A stretch of DNA of 64,000 nucleotides from Ophiura sarsii (Eukaryota > Echinodermata > Ophiuroidea > Amphilepidida > Ophiuridae): assembly GCA_035610835.1 (NCBI GenBank), contig CM069446.1, positions 50,693,625 through 50,757,624 on the forward strand, given 5' to 3'. Positions 1 through 14,091 of this stretch are shown piece by piece (within the stretch, counting starts at the first letter, position 1; the number at the start of each line of letters is the position of its first letter). Under the pieces are notes generated by a model. It searched no databases. It was not told the DNA's origin and worked only from the letters and a program-made list of their open reading frames with translations. The position numbers and the translations under genes are program-made.

Positions 1-857
1 TTTCTAATATTGAGATAATATTGTTTTAGATATCAGGGTTTAGAACCTAAATTTAGGAAAGTTCTTAACAAATGAATCTAAGTGCAAAGGGTAGTGTTTA
101 AAAATAGCAACAACAAAGAAGGGTGATATGGGAATTATTTCAGGGTAGTACTTACCTTTACCAGTAACAATTAATCACCCCTCCCCAACCCCCAGGATTC
201 CTGCAGGCCTGTTCCTCTATGATGCTCGCTGGCCCTTGATTTAGTGTATTTATTCGGAGGAGGATATTTTGTAGATATAATCTGAAACATGTTTTGCTCA
301 AAGATGATATAGTGACATGTTCTCTATGAGATGTATTCGAACAGCTCTGGTGTGTAAAGATTCCTCTGTTCGTAGGGCTATAGACAAAATAATATTATAT
401 TTTTTTCTCTGAATGAATTAAGTTATCCCAACAATATTCATACTTTACAGAATTCCGAGAGGGGTTGGGATTGTTTTTCATCAAATCTCAACAACCCTTT
501 GAGCTGATTACACTCCATAATGTAATGCAGTCAAGTAGTCTAAAACACAAAGTGGGTCAGTCAGTCAGTCAGTCAGTCAGTCATTTGATAAAATCTGATG
601 GTTTAATTATACAAGGCTTGTTTTGATTGAGAATTTGATCAATTTATTTTTGTATGTTGCCGTTTATGTATTTCATTGTGATGGAATAATTTGCTACTGT
701 AACATCTCCAAAATCATGTTCTACAATTCAAATATTAATGTACCACACTATTGCATCACTTAAATGTTTTATAGGCAACACATTGTATTTAAAACTGAAC
801 TGCGTGATTGAGAAGAGTAGTTGCACAGATCTTAACATAAAGGGCCGTATTCTCATA

Positions 858-1104
858 CTAACACTTTCCACGCGGCAGGCGTGTGCAGACGACATTCCAA
901 AATTTCACAAAATGTTAAAAAAATGTCATATTTATTGAATTTCATTAACATTTTTGTAATCACTATGAGAAATGCATTTAAATAAGTACAAACATGCCTA
1001 GCATTGGTTTAGAAATCCTTGAGATAGACTTTGAAAGTTGGGCAAGGTTTCTGACAAATCTGTTTTGGATATGGTAAAACTAATAGCCGCGTGGAAAGTG
1101 TTAG
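858..1104 (+). mobile_element. TTAA-flanked MITE, copy 1
   Basis: It has terminal inverted repeats close to TTAACACTTTCCACGCGGC and its inverse, about 245 bp apart. The shared interior includes CATGCCTAGTATTGGTT and AATCACCATGAGAAATGCA. The TTAA ends suggest a piggyBac-like, non-autonomous family. The family has about 13 copies in this window; here the outer TAA/TTAG bases are slightly degraded. Confidence 0.8.
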
Positions 1105-1385
1105 ACACAATTAAGCCTAAAACTGTGACTAAATTAAGAGTGAGTTTATCCTTTCAACCACAGGTTTAACAAAACCTGATTTTAAACTCTGCAAATCTCG
1201 TTCCCAGAGTGGTCGTGCATTCACTGTGTGCATGTATTCAATTTATTGTGGCCCAAATGGGTTACAATAGATATCAGCGGAATTCCTCAAATGCACATGT
1301 ATTTTTAAGACTACACAATCTGCACTCAGTTTGCAATGGGCACGGTTGAGTAATCAATTAAGACCTACAATTGGTGCACAAGTTT

Positions 1386-1787
1386 AGGCAACAAAAAAAA
1401 ATGTTGTGTTGCCCTCAAGTGCCAAAAATTTTAATTCGGTTCGGTCGGTTGAATTTTTTTTTTCTCGTTGTTTTTTTCAATTTTTTTTTTCAATTTTTTT
1501 TTTTTTTTTTGGGGGGGGGGGCTGAAAAATATATGGTTTATGTCAAAGACAAAATTGGTATATGCCCATAATGTTAATTTAACTAATGTTTCTAGTGTGA
1601 CAATAGTCTAAAAAACACTTATTTAGGCTTATTTTATTTATTCATTTCAAGCAAGAAATAGTAACATTTAGACACTTTTAATCAAATTTAAATCTTAAAT
1701 TTTTTTTTAAAAAAATGCGACCCTAGTTTTACGATTTTAGGGTCGGTCGCTGAGGGCACACAACTTTTTTTTTTTTGTTGCCTTAGT
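1386..1787. mobile_element. MITE with AGGCAACAAAA ends
   Basis: The ends are inverted: AGGCAACAAAAAAAAATG with TTGCCCTCA inside on the left, and TGAGGGCACACAAC followed by T-rich sequence to TTGTTGCCTTA on the right. The interior carries GGTCGGTCG and GCGACCC, like the GACCGACC MITE family elsewhere in the window, and a ten-G tract. It is inserted inside the element at 842-1951. Confidence 0.6.
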
Positions 1788-4020
1788 TAAATGTGTGTTA
1801 AACTACCCCCACTCATATTTAAAGTTAGACACATTTCAGCAAGTTAGACACATGTTTAAGTTAAACACATCTTGAGAATAGCATTTAAAGTCAAAGATAA
1901 ATGCGTGTTAAGCTTAAAAACCGTGTTTTAATATGTACAAGAATACGGCCCAAAATGACTTAAAACACCAACATTAATTAAGTAATGATATGTTCCATTT
2001 AGTTGGACATGCATCAGTTGGACCTTATATGCAGCCTTGAAAAACAACAACATATATACCCCCAAGAATTACAATTACCATGTGTCTTTTAACCCATTTC
2101 AATAATTCAATTTGAACGAGGTAGACATTAACAGAAGGATTACGGTACACATACTACATTCCCGAATTTGAGCAGATTGCATTGTTTATGCATTTCAATG
2201 TAAAAAGTGTATCTTGCATTTTTAATATGTTCATTGTCTGAATGTTTTGGGTTTGGTTTTTTCAATGTCCAGGAAGGATAATTTCAATGGATATTGTCTT
2301 TAAGAGCAGTACATATTGCATTGATTGAAATCAAAAATATTTCATCACAAACTTGTAAAATCAAATGAAAAATAAATCAGTTTCTGTTCCCCTTAACATT
2401 TTGGAGGGGAAAAAATCTACTGCCTCCCTTGCACCATTGTCAGCTTAGACCTATTTTGAAATCGGTAAAAGATGAATGGTTTTCCCCTTTGTTTCTTTAA
2501 TGATTTATTTTTGTTAATAGTTACGAATTGCTTACACATATGTATGCCAAGGATATACATATTTGAATATTCAAATATTGAGCACTATCTGTCTTATATC
2601 GATAATTTTGTTTTATATTTGAATATTCATATTAACAATAAATATGAACATAGAATGATTTTAGAATATTTACAACATTAGCGTTATTCGGTATAACATG
2701 GAAACCATGAAATCATTGCATCCTGGTTCTCATCAGTTTCAAAACTTAGGAAAAGAAGCTGTTTTATTTTTCATTTTATTTAGCATAATTTTACCTATGG
2801 TAGAATGTAATTAATTTAGCTTTGATATATTTTATATAACTTTTTTACCAAATTCATTTATACCACCATTGTTTAATTGTTTACATGTTTGTATATTTGC
2901 AAAGCTGTACAAAAAATGGAGCAATAAAGTCTATTGCCTATAACATTTTCTACAAATTTGAGTGTACACTGTTTGCATTATTTCAAAGACTAAATAAGCT
3001 TAATTAATTTGATTGTTTTCAAAACTCCTGTTAGCACTTAAGTTTCTCCAAATTCTACAAAGCCTTAAAGTATAGACCTTCCGTAAAGAGCGTTGTTACT
3101 CCAAGTTTCATGCCAATAGTAAAAAGGAACAGCTATTAAATGTGAGATTTATTAATGAACCTCATGAAAACCCTTAAAATTTAATTAAGACATACCTATA
3201 TGCTATATACCAAATTGATGAACACCCGTCTTAATGAAATATCTTATTACTACATGTTATCATGATTGGACAATAGCAAACGTTGTTAGGTATTTGCACA
3301 CAAGGTAAAACAAACCCGGTCAAAATCGGAGCATGTCTTTTAATTGACTCCTGTATAGGTCAATAACTTTACTGAACATTTCAGGCTTTTTTAAATGGTC
3401 TTATTAGAGGGTTATCGTATGACATATTTCATTGAAAATGCCCTTACCCCAAGTTGTCGATTTCCCTTGACAATGTAATTGTTAAAAAGAGGTTTTAAGG
3501 GGCACGAGGAGGACAAGCCCTGAGCAATCCCATCAACAAGACGTCATGTCGATGACGAGATCACAAGATGGAACCAAACTTGCACACAGTAGAAGACAGT
3601 AAAAGCAGACGACGATTCAGCCAACAAGCGCAGACCGCACACAGTGCCCATATAACTTATATCAAACTAATTTTATGTTGCCATGGAAACATGTTAGGAT
3701 GGAAATTTTAAATGCTCCTAATTGTTAGATATTTGTATCACATTTAGTGTTATGATGATTTGTTTTTCCTTTCAAAATAATGTTGTGTAATTTGTACAAC
3801 TTTTCAGACAAATGGATAACCTTCTAGTTGTTTTATATTTAATTCTTATCATTACAATGCCCATTTATTGCAATACTGAAATCTTTTCTTTTAAAATCAT
3901 AGCTTTTTCCAATCATTAAATAACTTCTGACCTTCTTTGCATACTAACTTATTGCTTCTTCTATGCAATTGGCTATGCAATTAATATTTATAACTGTCTA
4001 GAATTCTTTATAATAGACGC

Positions 4021-4267
4021 ATAACACTTTCCATGCGGCAGGCGGCTGCAGACGACATTCTAAAATTTCACAAAATGTTTCAAAAATGTCAAAATTATTG
4101 AAATTTATTACCGTATTTGGAGTCACCATGAGGAATGCATTGTCATAAGTACAAACATGCCTAGTATTGGTTTAGCAATCCATAAGATAGACCTTGAAAG
4201 TTGGGAAATGTTTTTGAAAAGTCTGTCTTGCATATGGTCAAACTAATAGCCACGTGGAAAGTGTTAA
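4021..4267 (+). mobile_element. TTAA-flanked MITE, copy 2
   Basis: A full-length copy: TAACACTTTCCATGCGGC at the left and its inverse ending GTGTTAA at the right, with the family interior in + orientation (the CATGCCTAGTATTGG side reads forward). Confidence 0.85.
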
Positions 4268-4411
4268 GAAGGGACAGTCCATAATCTGTCAAAGTGATCT
4301 TGCATGGTGTAAATAGATTGGATCTTGGAACACAAATTGAAAAACCAAGGATCTAATTTGTTCAGCCATAGATCCCATAACATTGCTGATGCTTGCTTCT
4401 GTTATTGCAAA

Positions 4412-4651
4412 TTAACACTTTCCACATGGCAATTAATTTACCATATACAAAACAAGATTTTCTGATATCTTTCCCAACTTTCAAAGTCTTATTTCAAGAA
4501 TTATTACACCAATACTAGGCATGTTTGTACTTATTTTAATGCATTTCTCATGGTGATTCCAAATATGGTGATGATATTCACAAAATTTGACATTTTTGAC
4601 ACATTTTGTGATTTTTGAACTGGCAGTCGTCTGCCGCGTGGAAAGTGTTAA
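4412..4651 (-). mobile_element. TTAA-flanked MITE, copy 3 (inverted)
   Basis: The same family in the opposite orientation, with both TTAA ends kept. It lies only 145 bp from copy 2, so the two could pair as a long inverted repeat in a transcript. Confidence 0.85.
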
Positions 4652-5198
4652 CACTTGCAAATTAGGTGGCGCAATTGCCTTAACCATGCAAGAAATATTT
4701 CAAAAATGGATAGTTCTTTTTGCATTAACCCCCCTCCCAGTAAATAAATACTCTTTGTATTGCTAAGTTAACTCCATCATGCTTTGTTTTAAAGGTTGAT
4801 AAAAAGGGTGAATGCGCCGGTAAAACCGCTTTTGTTGACCTTTAAAATGTCTGTGTACTTTATCTTTCATGGGGTTCTTCTCTTTATGTATAATTATTTC
4901 TATTATTAATTCATAGGAATCGCATGACAAAATAGAATGAAATGTAGGGGCGTTTGTGTTTCAAAACAATGAGCATCACATATTTTTTCATATGTTTATC
5001 ATCATCACATGAAGTAATCTGCAAAACCAGGAATAAGTGGGGTTTTGAGATGGAGGAGTGAGATGGGCACTAGTATACAAAAGTGGAAATCTTTCCCAGT
5101 AATTATGGACAAACAAAAAAAATCTTGTTAAAACCACAGACACCATAAACATGAATTTCAACTTATTTTTCCTCTCAGTCTCTTTACATTTTGGGACC

Positions 5199-5449
5199 TT
5201 AACACTTTCCACGCGGCCATTAGTTTGCCATATACAAAACAGATTTTTCAGAGACCTTTGAAAGTCAATCTCATGGATCACTGAACCAATATAAGGCATG
5301 TTTTGCCATGGTTGTACTTAACAATAATAATGCATTTCTCGTGGTGATTCCAAATATGGTGTGGAAATTCAATAATTTTGACATTTTAAAACATTTTGTG
5401 ACATTTTGGAATTGTCGTCTGCAGACAACTGTCGCATGGAAAGTGTTAA
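5199..5449 (-). mobile_element. TTAA-flanked MITE, copy 4
   Basis: A full-length copy with TTAA at both borders and terminal repeat AACACTTTCCACGCGGCC; the interior is in minus orientation. Confidence 0.85.
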
Positions 5450-6599
5450 CACAAAATGTGATGCTTATTCTCAAAAATATGCCCTTTACCCGTTCACCCT
5501 CTATGCTCAACCCTATCTCAGATCAGAATAAACCACTTCTTCTGTGTTTTGTAGGCGCGGGTCACATTTTAGGGTTGAAAGCCAAAAGGCCCTGTTTATG
5601 ATAGCTGCTATGTATTTGATTGCATTCTTATTATATGGGCAGGCGTTAAAGCACTGGTAATATATTTCACTTGGCAGCTATGCTGATACAGCGTTTTTAT
5701 ATTACATCAAAGTGCATGGTAAAAGGACCATCTGCAGTGGCATTTTAGGCCTCCCCCCAAAAAAAAATGAAGGTCTGTCTCACATACATACGGGAAAAAT
5801 AGCTATGCGATATGCGATTTAAAACAAATTGCTAAATGCGGGAAAAAAACCATTTATTGTGTTTGTTTTTTGTTCTTTTCTATTTTTTTCGGACAATTAT
5901 TTTTTTTCCTCATACCTGTGCATGCGGGGTATATGAGACAGATCTTTTTTTCTTGGCCTTAATTACCACAGATATACCATATGACAAGATTGTATAGGGC
6001 CTTTTGGTAAACTGAGCCCTCCATTTTTGTGTCGTTCGCTTCAGGTTATTTGCCAAGTGTTTGAATATGATTTGATTTCTTCATTATTTAACTTTTTTTA
6101 GATCTTGTAAGTTCTGTGGCGAGACATTTTGCAAAAGGTATACAATTTTTTCCTTTTTAATTTTTTTGTTCTTGACAGTTTTTGTTTTTAGAATCGGAGT
6201 GTTTTTATCTATAGTTTTAACTCTTGACTAATGAACAGTCTGCAACTTGTATGATTGGGAATTGGTTTATAATACCCTACCACTATAGGTCTACAAAGGA
6301 AATTTCAAGAAAACATGATACATACATGCAATGAAAGACTAAAGTGGTGTGGTATTCTAAACAATATCCATGTATTTCTTAGTCTCTCCTCTATCACCCA
6401 TTAGAGACCTATTATTAATGGCACACAGTTAGGTTAGCAGAAATAGCTTGAATTCCTCTGATAATCAGTGTGTAGATACTCATATCCCAACCAGAATGAT
6501 ATACAATTATACTTGGGCAATAACAAAAACTCACACAAATTTCTTGTATACGTCGGTTATCGAGCTTGATTTTATTTTTTGTCGCACAGCTTTTTGGGG

Positions 6600-7049
6600 A
6601 CGTTACCCCCCTCTCAAGTTTCTAAATTTGACCCCCCCCCCCCCTCAAAGAAAAGAAAAGAAAAACACCCGGCTGACTGACCCTACCTGAGAGGTTCGTT
6701 TGCCCAAACAACAGGGTTAGGGTTTTTTTTACTAGCCTTAGGTGACAAAAAAACAACTCTGTTTTCAAGCCCGACCGACCCACTTTTTGCATTTTTCAAC
6801 AAAAAAATTCTCTCAAATCGTTTTTTGCTTGAAAAAACAAATTGTTTTCACCAATTTGTAAAAAATATTTGACCGAAAATCTGTCACATTTTTTTTTCTC
6901 TCACATTTTTCACAAAATTCCTGATTTTTGCAGATTTGGGAGACATTTAAAAAACAAACAAAAAACCCCCCAAAAAACAGCCCGACCGACCGACCCTACT
7001 TGACAGGTCCTTCCGCCAGTAAAACAGGGTGTTTTTTTTCCGTCGCCTT
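6600..7049. mobile_element. GACCGACC-type MITE, one truncated and one full copy
   Basis: A right-half copy ends near 6737, with CCTACCTGAGAGGTTCGTTT before a T run. A second copy spans 6738-7049 from GGTGACAAAAAAAC to the inverse end CAGGGTG..CGTCGCC. The family signature is an inverted pair of CCTGTTCTACGGGC-like ends with GACCGACCGACC inside. Further copies lie at 14081, 38663, 42785, 48119 and 48395. Confidence 0.6.
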
Positions 7050-8819
7050 CTGCAAGATATTTGGTATAAATCAAACTTGAAAAAATGGGTGATATTGTGA
7101 CAGTTTCATAAAATACTTTGTACAAAGTTTCTTTGTATAAAATAGGAAGAATTTCGAACAATTCTTGTCAGAGGACAAATTAGCAGTATCTGTTAGCCTA
7201 TGTAGTAGTGCACTTACTCATAGTAATAGTCATTTAGGATTTTTAACCCATAATCGTTTAACCCTAATAAACCTATAAAGGCTACCCAAGATTTTCTAAT
7301 TTTTTTACTGGTCGCGGTTTCCAAATCATGTTTATGACATATGTGCATATTGTACTATCAATTGATGATTTTTATGTAAACAAGTGGTCTTTCAGTCAAT
7401 TTTGATTTTACTTGAATGCAGGGATTTTAAAATTGCTTAGGGAAATCGTGACAAATTCAAAATGTGCAAAAGTTTCTTGTTGTATCTGAGAGACCACAAA
7501 AAATCAGAGTGTGAAAAATGTATGTACACAATATTATGAACACAAACATGACCACTTTAACAGTGATTTAGACCGATAAGTATAACATGCCAGGGTCATT
7601 CAAAAAGTTATGTGGATTGAGGTAGAACTTTTCAAATGGCCCTCACATTTAGCTAGGTTTTATCTCACCAACTAACCACCATAATAACTTCATAATACCA
7701 CCTACCTACCAGTGTAGTAACCATGGTTTTCTATCAATATTTCTATAAAAATATATGTGTTCAAATATCAGAGACGTTGTTACGAGGTTATTGGCATCAA
7801 GTTTTTTCATTTCTTCCCCTCTCCCAAAACATATGGTTTTCTGCTTAATATTGCTTGCTTTTGTCAATTGTGTGTGTGTCTGTTATGAGCATTTTGCCGC
7901 ATTGCTTTGATGTGCTTCAAATCATTTCATATGTGTAGTTTAATGTGTGTGTCTTATTTCTTTAAGACTTGGAAAGGAACAACTTACATGTATCCAATTT
8001 CATTAAAACAAAGTTTTCATCTTTTATCGACAACACCAGATTGGTGTGCCAATTATATGTCATTAATGCATCATGGCTTTTTTCTGAAAATCGTGTCGTA
8101 AAAAATAGCTTGCTTTTTCCTTTGCATATCACAAAATGTGATTAGTTATATTTTTAAATTACAATAAAACTATATTTAAAAAAGGGGGAGCATCCATCTT
8201 GCCAATATTGTTTCCATGGCAACATAATTTTTAATGAGATAAGAGGGTACTAGGAGACAAAGGTGAGCTGTTTGCTCCTTCTTATTTCTTTCCTCCACTA
8301 AGTAGAAATTAGATTATTATGCATGTATTTTTCGATTGCCGCTGGGTGTGTGTTTTAATTTGTATTGTTTATATTTTGATGGTGATTCAACCAACTATCA
8401 TTCAAGAATGAGATATCAATAATGTTATAACATTTTTTAGGAAAATTTGTTTATGATTCGAAAGTCTTTTGATGTGTGTTTGTGATGAAAAACATAATGG
8501 TGAAGGGATTCCTCTAATGCAACATAGAGTCAACCAATTACATACCAGGATCAATTTTGACGTTTTATGTCAATTTTTTGTCAACCAAGATGCCTCGCTT
8601 ACTATGACTGTATGACACTTACATATTTCTTACCATTTTTCCTTATTCAATTTGGTAGAGTATTATCTGTTTCCATGTTGGGTTGGTACATTTTGGTCTT
8701 CCCTAAACCATGAAATAATGTTTAAGCATGAAGAAGAATGCTGTCTACTAATCATGTATTAAATAGTTGAAATTATTAATTGAATTAACAATTGATGAAT
8801 TGATTTTATCACAACAATA

Positions 8820-8925
<106 letters not shown>

Positions 8926-9187
8926 CATTAATTACAGCGATTCATTAATTTATCAGATCAATTTCACAACATTATAAATTATCCAATTATCAAATTTGAA
9001 TTTTGTTCTTAAATATTGAGAAGTTGATATGTTTATCCAATGCTACTAAAAATTGAACTAATTTATATTTTTTCTCTAGTCCATTTAATCCAACACAATT
9101 ATTGCCTGAGTCTGCATGTCAATAATATCTCTATAACAAGATACGGGAACTAATTGTAATTGTTATTGCTGTTTTTTTGTCACTTAG

Positions 9188-9270
9188 TTCAACCTTGGAC
9201 ACAACGTGAATATGAACTTGCCGCATGGGTGATGAGAAAGTGGAGATTTTATCGCTTCACATCTATAAGG
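9188..9270 (+). CDS. unc-104/KIF1A: unc-104/KIF1 exon 1 of window
   Basis: The acceptor TTTTTTTGTCACTTAG precedes it and the donor AGG|GTATGT follows. The exon starts in phase 2 and encodes [18 protein letters not shown] and then RFYRFTSIR. This matches the start of the KIF1B-type region of the stalk, just after the coiled coil. The W and KW residues are typical of the family. Confidence 0.93.
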
Positions 9271-12200
9271 GTATGTGGAATTCACATTTTTATTATTTAA
9301 TCTTATTGTATGATTAGTGCCACAAAGCCATATTCAAGATCCATTTTTAGTTATTATTCCTTAAATTTAGTTTGAATGTCCTTTTTCATGTAAATGCCCT
9401 TTACATGAAAAAGGCATGTAAAAGGGCATTTTATATGCATATATATATATAAACACAAAATCGTATCGATATTCATGAATTTATGTTAATTATTATGCTT
9501 CTGACCTCTTATCAGTTGAGCGCTTACCAATACTTTCTTGATCCTTGATTTCTATGATATGTATCTGAACTGTTTTCTTTCTTTTTCAGGACGATCTTTG
9601 GGGTAATGCTATATTCCTAAAAGAAGCCAATGCTATTAGTGTAGAACTCAAGAAAAAGGTAAGAACAATTAATTCCTACTTGGCACTTTCCACGCAGCTC
9701 TTGGTTTTACCATTATACAAAACAGATTTGTCAGAAATCTTTCCCAACTTTCAAGGTCTATCTCAAGAATTACTGAACCAATACTAGGCATGTTTGTACT
9801 TATTTCAATGCATTTCACATGACGATTCCAAATATGTCAATGAAATTCAATACTTTTGACATTTGTGAAACATTTTGTTACATTTTGGAATGTGGTCTGC
9901 AGACGCCTGCCGCGTGGAAAGTGTTAAGGATGTTTTAGAACCCTGTGCCTATTACTCACAGAACTTGTCACTGTGTCACGGTACATAAAACAATTTCTAT
10001 TACCTCTGTCCTTACAGGTTGAATTTCAATTTGTCCTGCTGACCGACACCATGTACTCTCCTCTACCAGCCGAACTCTTGCCAAGTAACGACGACCGTGA
10101 CATCATGGAGCGGCCGTTCCCTCGTACCGTGGTTGCCGTGGAGATTCAGGACAAGAAGAACGGCGCCACTCATTATTGGACTTTAGAGAAACTTAGGTAG
10201 GGATGGTGGAAGATGTGATTACCTCAGGCATGATATTTTGTAGATACAAAATCTGAAAGTAGATATTTTTCACTCTCAAAATGTTGATATTTTTGCCTAA
10301 ATTTGCATTTGTTTATCCCCATTTTAGGCAACTTGGCACAATAGTGTTTTTTAATATTTCAAGGAATTTCATATTTTTTCACCCGATATGAATATCATGC
10401 CTGGATTACCTAAAGTAATCCAATCCCAATCATGTGTGTTAAACTGGAACAAAAAGTAAATGAAATTCTTTTACCACTGGTTTTATAGGGCAACAAAATT
10501 TAGTCGAAATTTCTCTCTAAACCATCTGGGTTTATTTACTCTCAACCAATTAGGTTTAATTCATTTGTATTCCAAAGCAATTGATTTTGATGGGTAAAAA
10601 AGAAGGCCCAACAATTTCTTTTGAATCATTAGTTTCAATGGGATAGCATGTAGTTCAAATTTCTTTCGGAAAAAGTGTACTTTAGGTTCCAGATTCTGGA
10701 CTGTACTAGTATCGTCCGATACTGGAACACCCATTATTGTTCGATACTGGTACAAGGTCAGTGTTCCACATAAAAAATGTTCCAGTATCGGGCAATTCTG
10801 GAACACAATTATGTACCAGTATCATTCAATACTGGAACAAATCGCTACTGGTAGCATGTGTACCAGTATCGCCCAATACTGAAACATAATAACGTTACAG
10901 TATCGGTTGATACTGGGACAAAATTTGGTGCTCCATGCAGTATTGCCCGATAATGGAACAGTAAAATCGTACCAGTACCAGTATTGACCAATACTGGCAA
11001 CTTTTATGTTCCAGTATTGAACGATACTGGTATACCGGTATCTGGGACCTAAAATACACTATTCTTTTCTTTTTGTCCATTATAGGTGCAGTGGGACAAT
11101 AATTGTCTCACTTTATTTCTGTATTCTGAACAATTAGGCTTCAGTGAGACAAACAAATTGTCATAGGTTTCAGTGTAAGGAGAAATGACTAAAGATTAAC
11201 AAATGAGTCTTTTAATTTGACCTGTATTATGCTTTGTCCTAACAGGAAGCGTCTTGAGATGATGCGCGAGATGTATGACAGCGCAGCAGATGCCACGCCC
11301 ACTACGCCAGATGCTAACTCCGGCTTTGAGAACAGTGTCACATGCAGAGATCCATTCTATGACAGATTCCCATGGTTTAGGATGGTTGGAAGGTAAGGCT
11401 ATATTAGGATGGTTGGAAGGTAAGGCTTTATTAAAAAAAATCACTTGTCTCAAAGCTCCCGCGCGCGTTAGTTAATTGTGTCATATTTAAAGGCTTATTA
11501 TGAGATCTTTTCCAAGTAGCGCCCTCTCTCATTGATTTCTACTATGAAAGCAGATTTTCTTGCAGATTTGTATTTTTGATCATAAATCATAAATATCTTC
11601 TAAGTTACAGATCGATACGATTCCTAATTACTTCAAAATCATGGTTTTAAGAGGTTGAAAAATAGATTGTCTCGGTACGGGGACAAATTTTTTTCTTCTC
11701 AAATTTTACTCTAAATTCACTCTTAAACCACGATTTTGAGGTAATTCGGAATCGTATCGCTCTGTAACTTGAAATATATTTATGATTTATGATCAGAAAA
11801 GTAAATCTGCAAGAAAATTTGGTTCCAATTTTTTTCGATGATTGAGGGCGTCCCCTGGAAAAGATCACATAATAAACCTTTAATCACTTGACGTCATTAA
11901 GGTAGCAATTCATACTATAATAGTTTGAACAGTTCCAGATTGGTGAAGCCTCATTACAGCAGCGAATGAATACAGAAGCACATGAAGCGCACTGTGTATC
12001 ATATGTGATGCACATGTGTGGCCAAAACCGTGTGTGTGTGTGGCCATAATCGCACAAACAAACGCTTGGATTTCTTATGCATATGCACGAAAAGATGGAT
12101 TAGAGTAGAGTGTGGCATCGCTCAACACTGCCTTTTTGAATCAATACCCAGGTCTAAATTCCAGTTGATATATCCAGTTAATCAACTGGATATAACTCAC

Positions 12201-14058
12201 AATATCTGTTCATATCTCACAATTAATGCATTTTATTGTTTTACACACATATCAACGTAACTATATATTGTCATTTTAGTGTATTATATTGCAAATTTGC
12301 TCGTTTACTTCTTAGCCACCTGCTGGCAGTTGGGTTTTAATCTTTAGCTGTCTTAATTTATGTTTTTTTCATAGTTTTAAAATTGGTCTTTAGTAGTTTG
12401 TTAGTTGTACAGCGCATAGATACCACTTGTTTTATGCGCTTTATAAATAATAATAATAATAATTATTATTATTATTATAATATCTGTTCAAAACTTATAA
12501 TATCTGTTCATAAATTACATGCTTACTCGTGCGCTTTCATTCAAACTGATCATTGTATAATAACTTGAGCATACAGTGAACATACTGTTTATATTTTGCC
12601 ATGACCTATTTATGATAAACAATTTGTTGTCAAATGTTGGTATATATCGCTGTGCACAGTCGCGGCACCGGCATCCAATATTTATTTGAGAAAGAATGAA
12701 TCTGGGGTCAGAGCCTTTTGCCTTTCAATGTCATCATTTTGATCTAAAACAAGGTATTTCAGACCATTAAAAAGATAGATAATTTAGAGGTAATTTTGAC
12801 ATTAATTGACAAAATTTTGATCTGACTGGGAGGCATGGCTGTATATATTTTTGCAAATCTTATACAAGGCTTGATAATTTCTCTAAGTCATTCATTCAGT
12901 CCGTATTAGTCGACTTCAATATCAAATAAGAACTTACAAATTATTTGTTTAGTCATCAACTTTCAATCATGTGTTTTATTCCATGAGATTGACCAATTTA
13001 GAGTGTATCATTAAACATATGCTAGTTACATGAATAGATATATGATCCGGTATAAATCCAAACACTCATATTATTATTTCAGATCCTTCATATATCTGAG
13101 CAACATCCTTCATCCCGTACCTCTAGTTCATCGTGTCGCCATAGTAAACGACAAAGGCGATGTCAAAGGTTACCTACGCATCGCCGTACAGGCCGTGACC
13201 CCAGATGAAGAAGATCCCGACTACGGGTCCGGAATACGACAGTCCAGCACAGCGTGCATCGCTTTCAACGATGATGAGTACTTTAACAGGAAGGTATAGT
13301 CCTTAGATTGAATTTAGAGTGAAAAACAAGTTGTCGCACAGACCCGACAGTGTATTTTTACTCTTAAAACCATTATTATGAAGTAATTAAGAATCATATC
13401 GCTCTGTAACTAAGAATATATTTATGATTTATGATCAGAAATGTAAATCTGCAAGAAAATCTACTTTCTAAAAAAAAATCATGAATACAGGGCACCCCCG
13501 GAAAAGATCACGTAATATGCCTTTAAAGAGTCCCGCACCGAAAAAAGAATGCAACAAAGTGCTGTGTTTTTGTAGTTGCCTTATCTATGATTTATCTTGC
13601 TCTTACCCGTTTTAATCAGTTCAAGCAGAGTACAAACAACTTGAGCCAAAATGCCGCATCAGACGATGACATGCGCATCGTAGAAGGACAGCGAGAAAAC
13701 TCGGATAATGGTAAGAATTAATATTATGGGGAGCAAAATTAATTGCCTTTATTTGATTTGGTTTTTGTTTCCCCTCCCCCTCAAAGGATGACAATCATGG
13801 CACTATGTGATGTGACAATACTCTTACTCAGACCTTCCCCTCTGAATATTTGAATTTTGTTTTTTGTGTCAATAATTATATGTGATGTGATCAAGCAAAA
13901 TGAGTCGGAAGTCGCAAATATTGATTTTGTTTAGATCCGGCGAAGTAAACTATGAACGCTGCAGGAACGTGAATGTTACAAAAAACAGCCATATATAATG
14001 ATATAGGTTGGTTGAGGAATTGAACCCAGCATTCCTGTGTGAGAGCCCTAGAGCGTGA

Positions 14059-14091
<33 letters not shown>

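Larger units (their letters stand above)
842..1951. mobile_element. inverted-repeat element with two nested MITEs
   Basis: The left end reads GGGCCGTATTCTCATAC and the right end GTACAAGAATACGGCCC, which are inverted copies. Related internal sequence (GTGAGTTTATC.., TTCCCAGAGTGG.., TGTGGCCCAAATG..) recurs inverted at 45658-45880, at 25126-25262 and partly at 40395-40560. The copy here is interrupted by a TTAA-type MITE at 858-1104 and by another MITE at 1386-1787, so it is older than both. No transposase frame is seen. Confidence 0.65.

Noticed and set aside
10674..11060. CRISPR-like array (repeats with spacers)
   Set aside because: The genome is animal and the repeats are variable palindromes. 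The spacers are conserved between copies and terminal inverted repeats are present, so it is a dispersed element.
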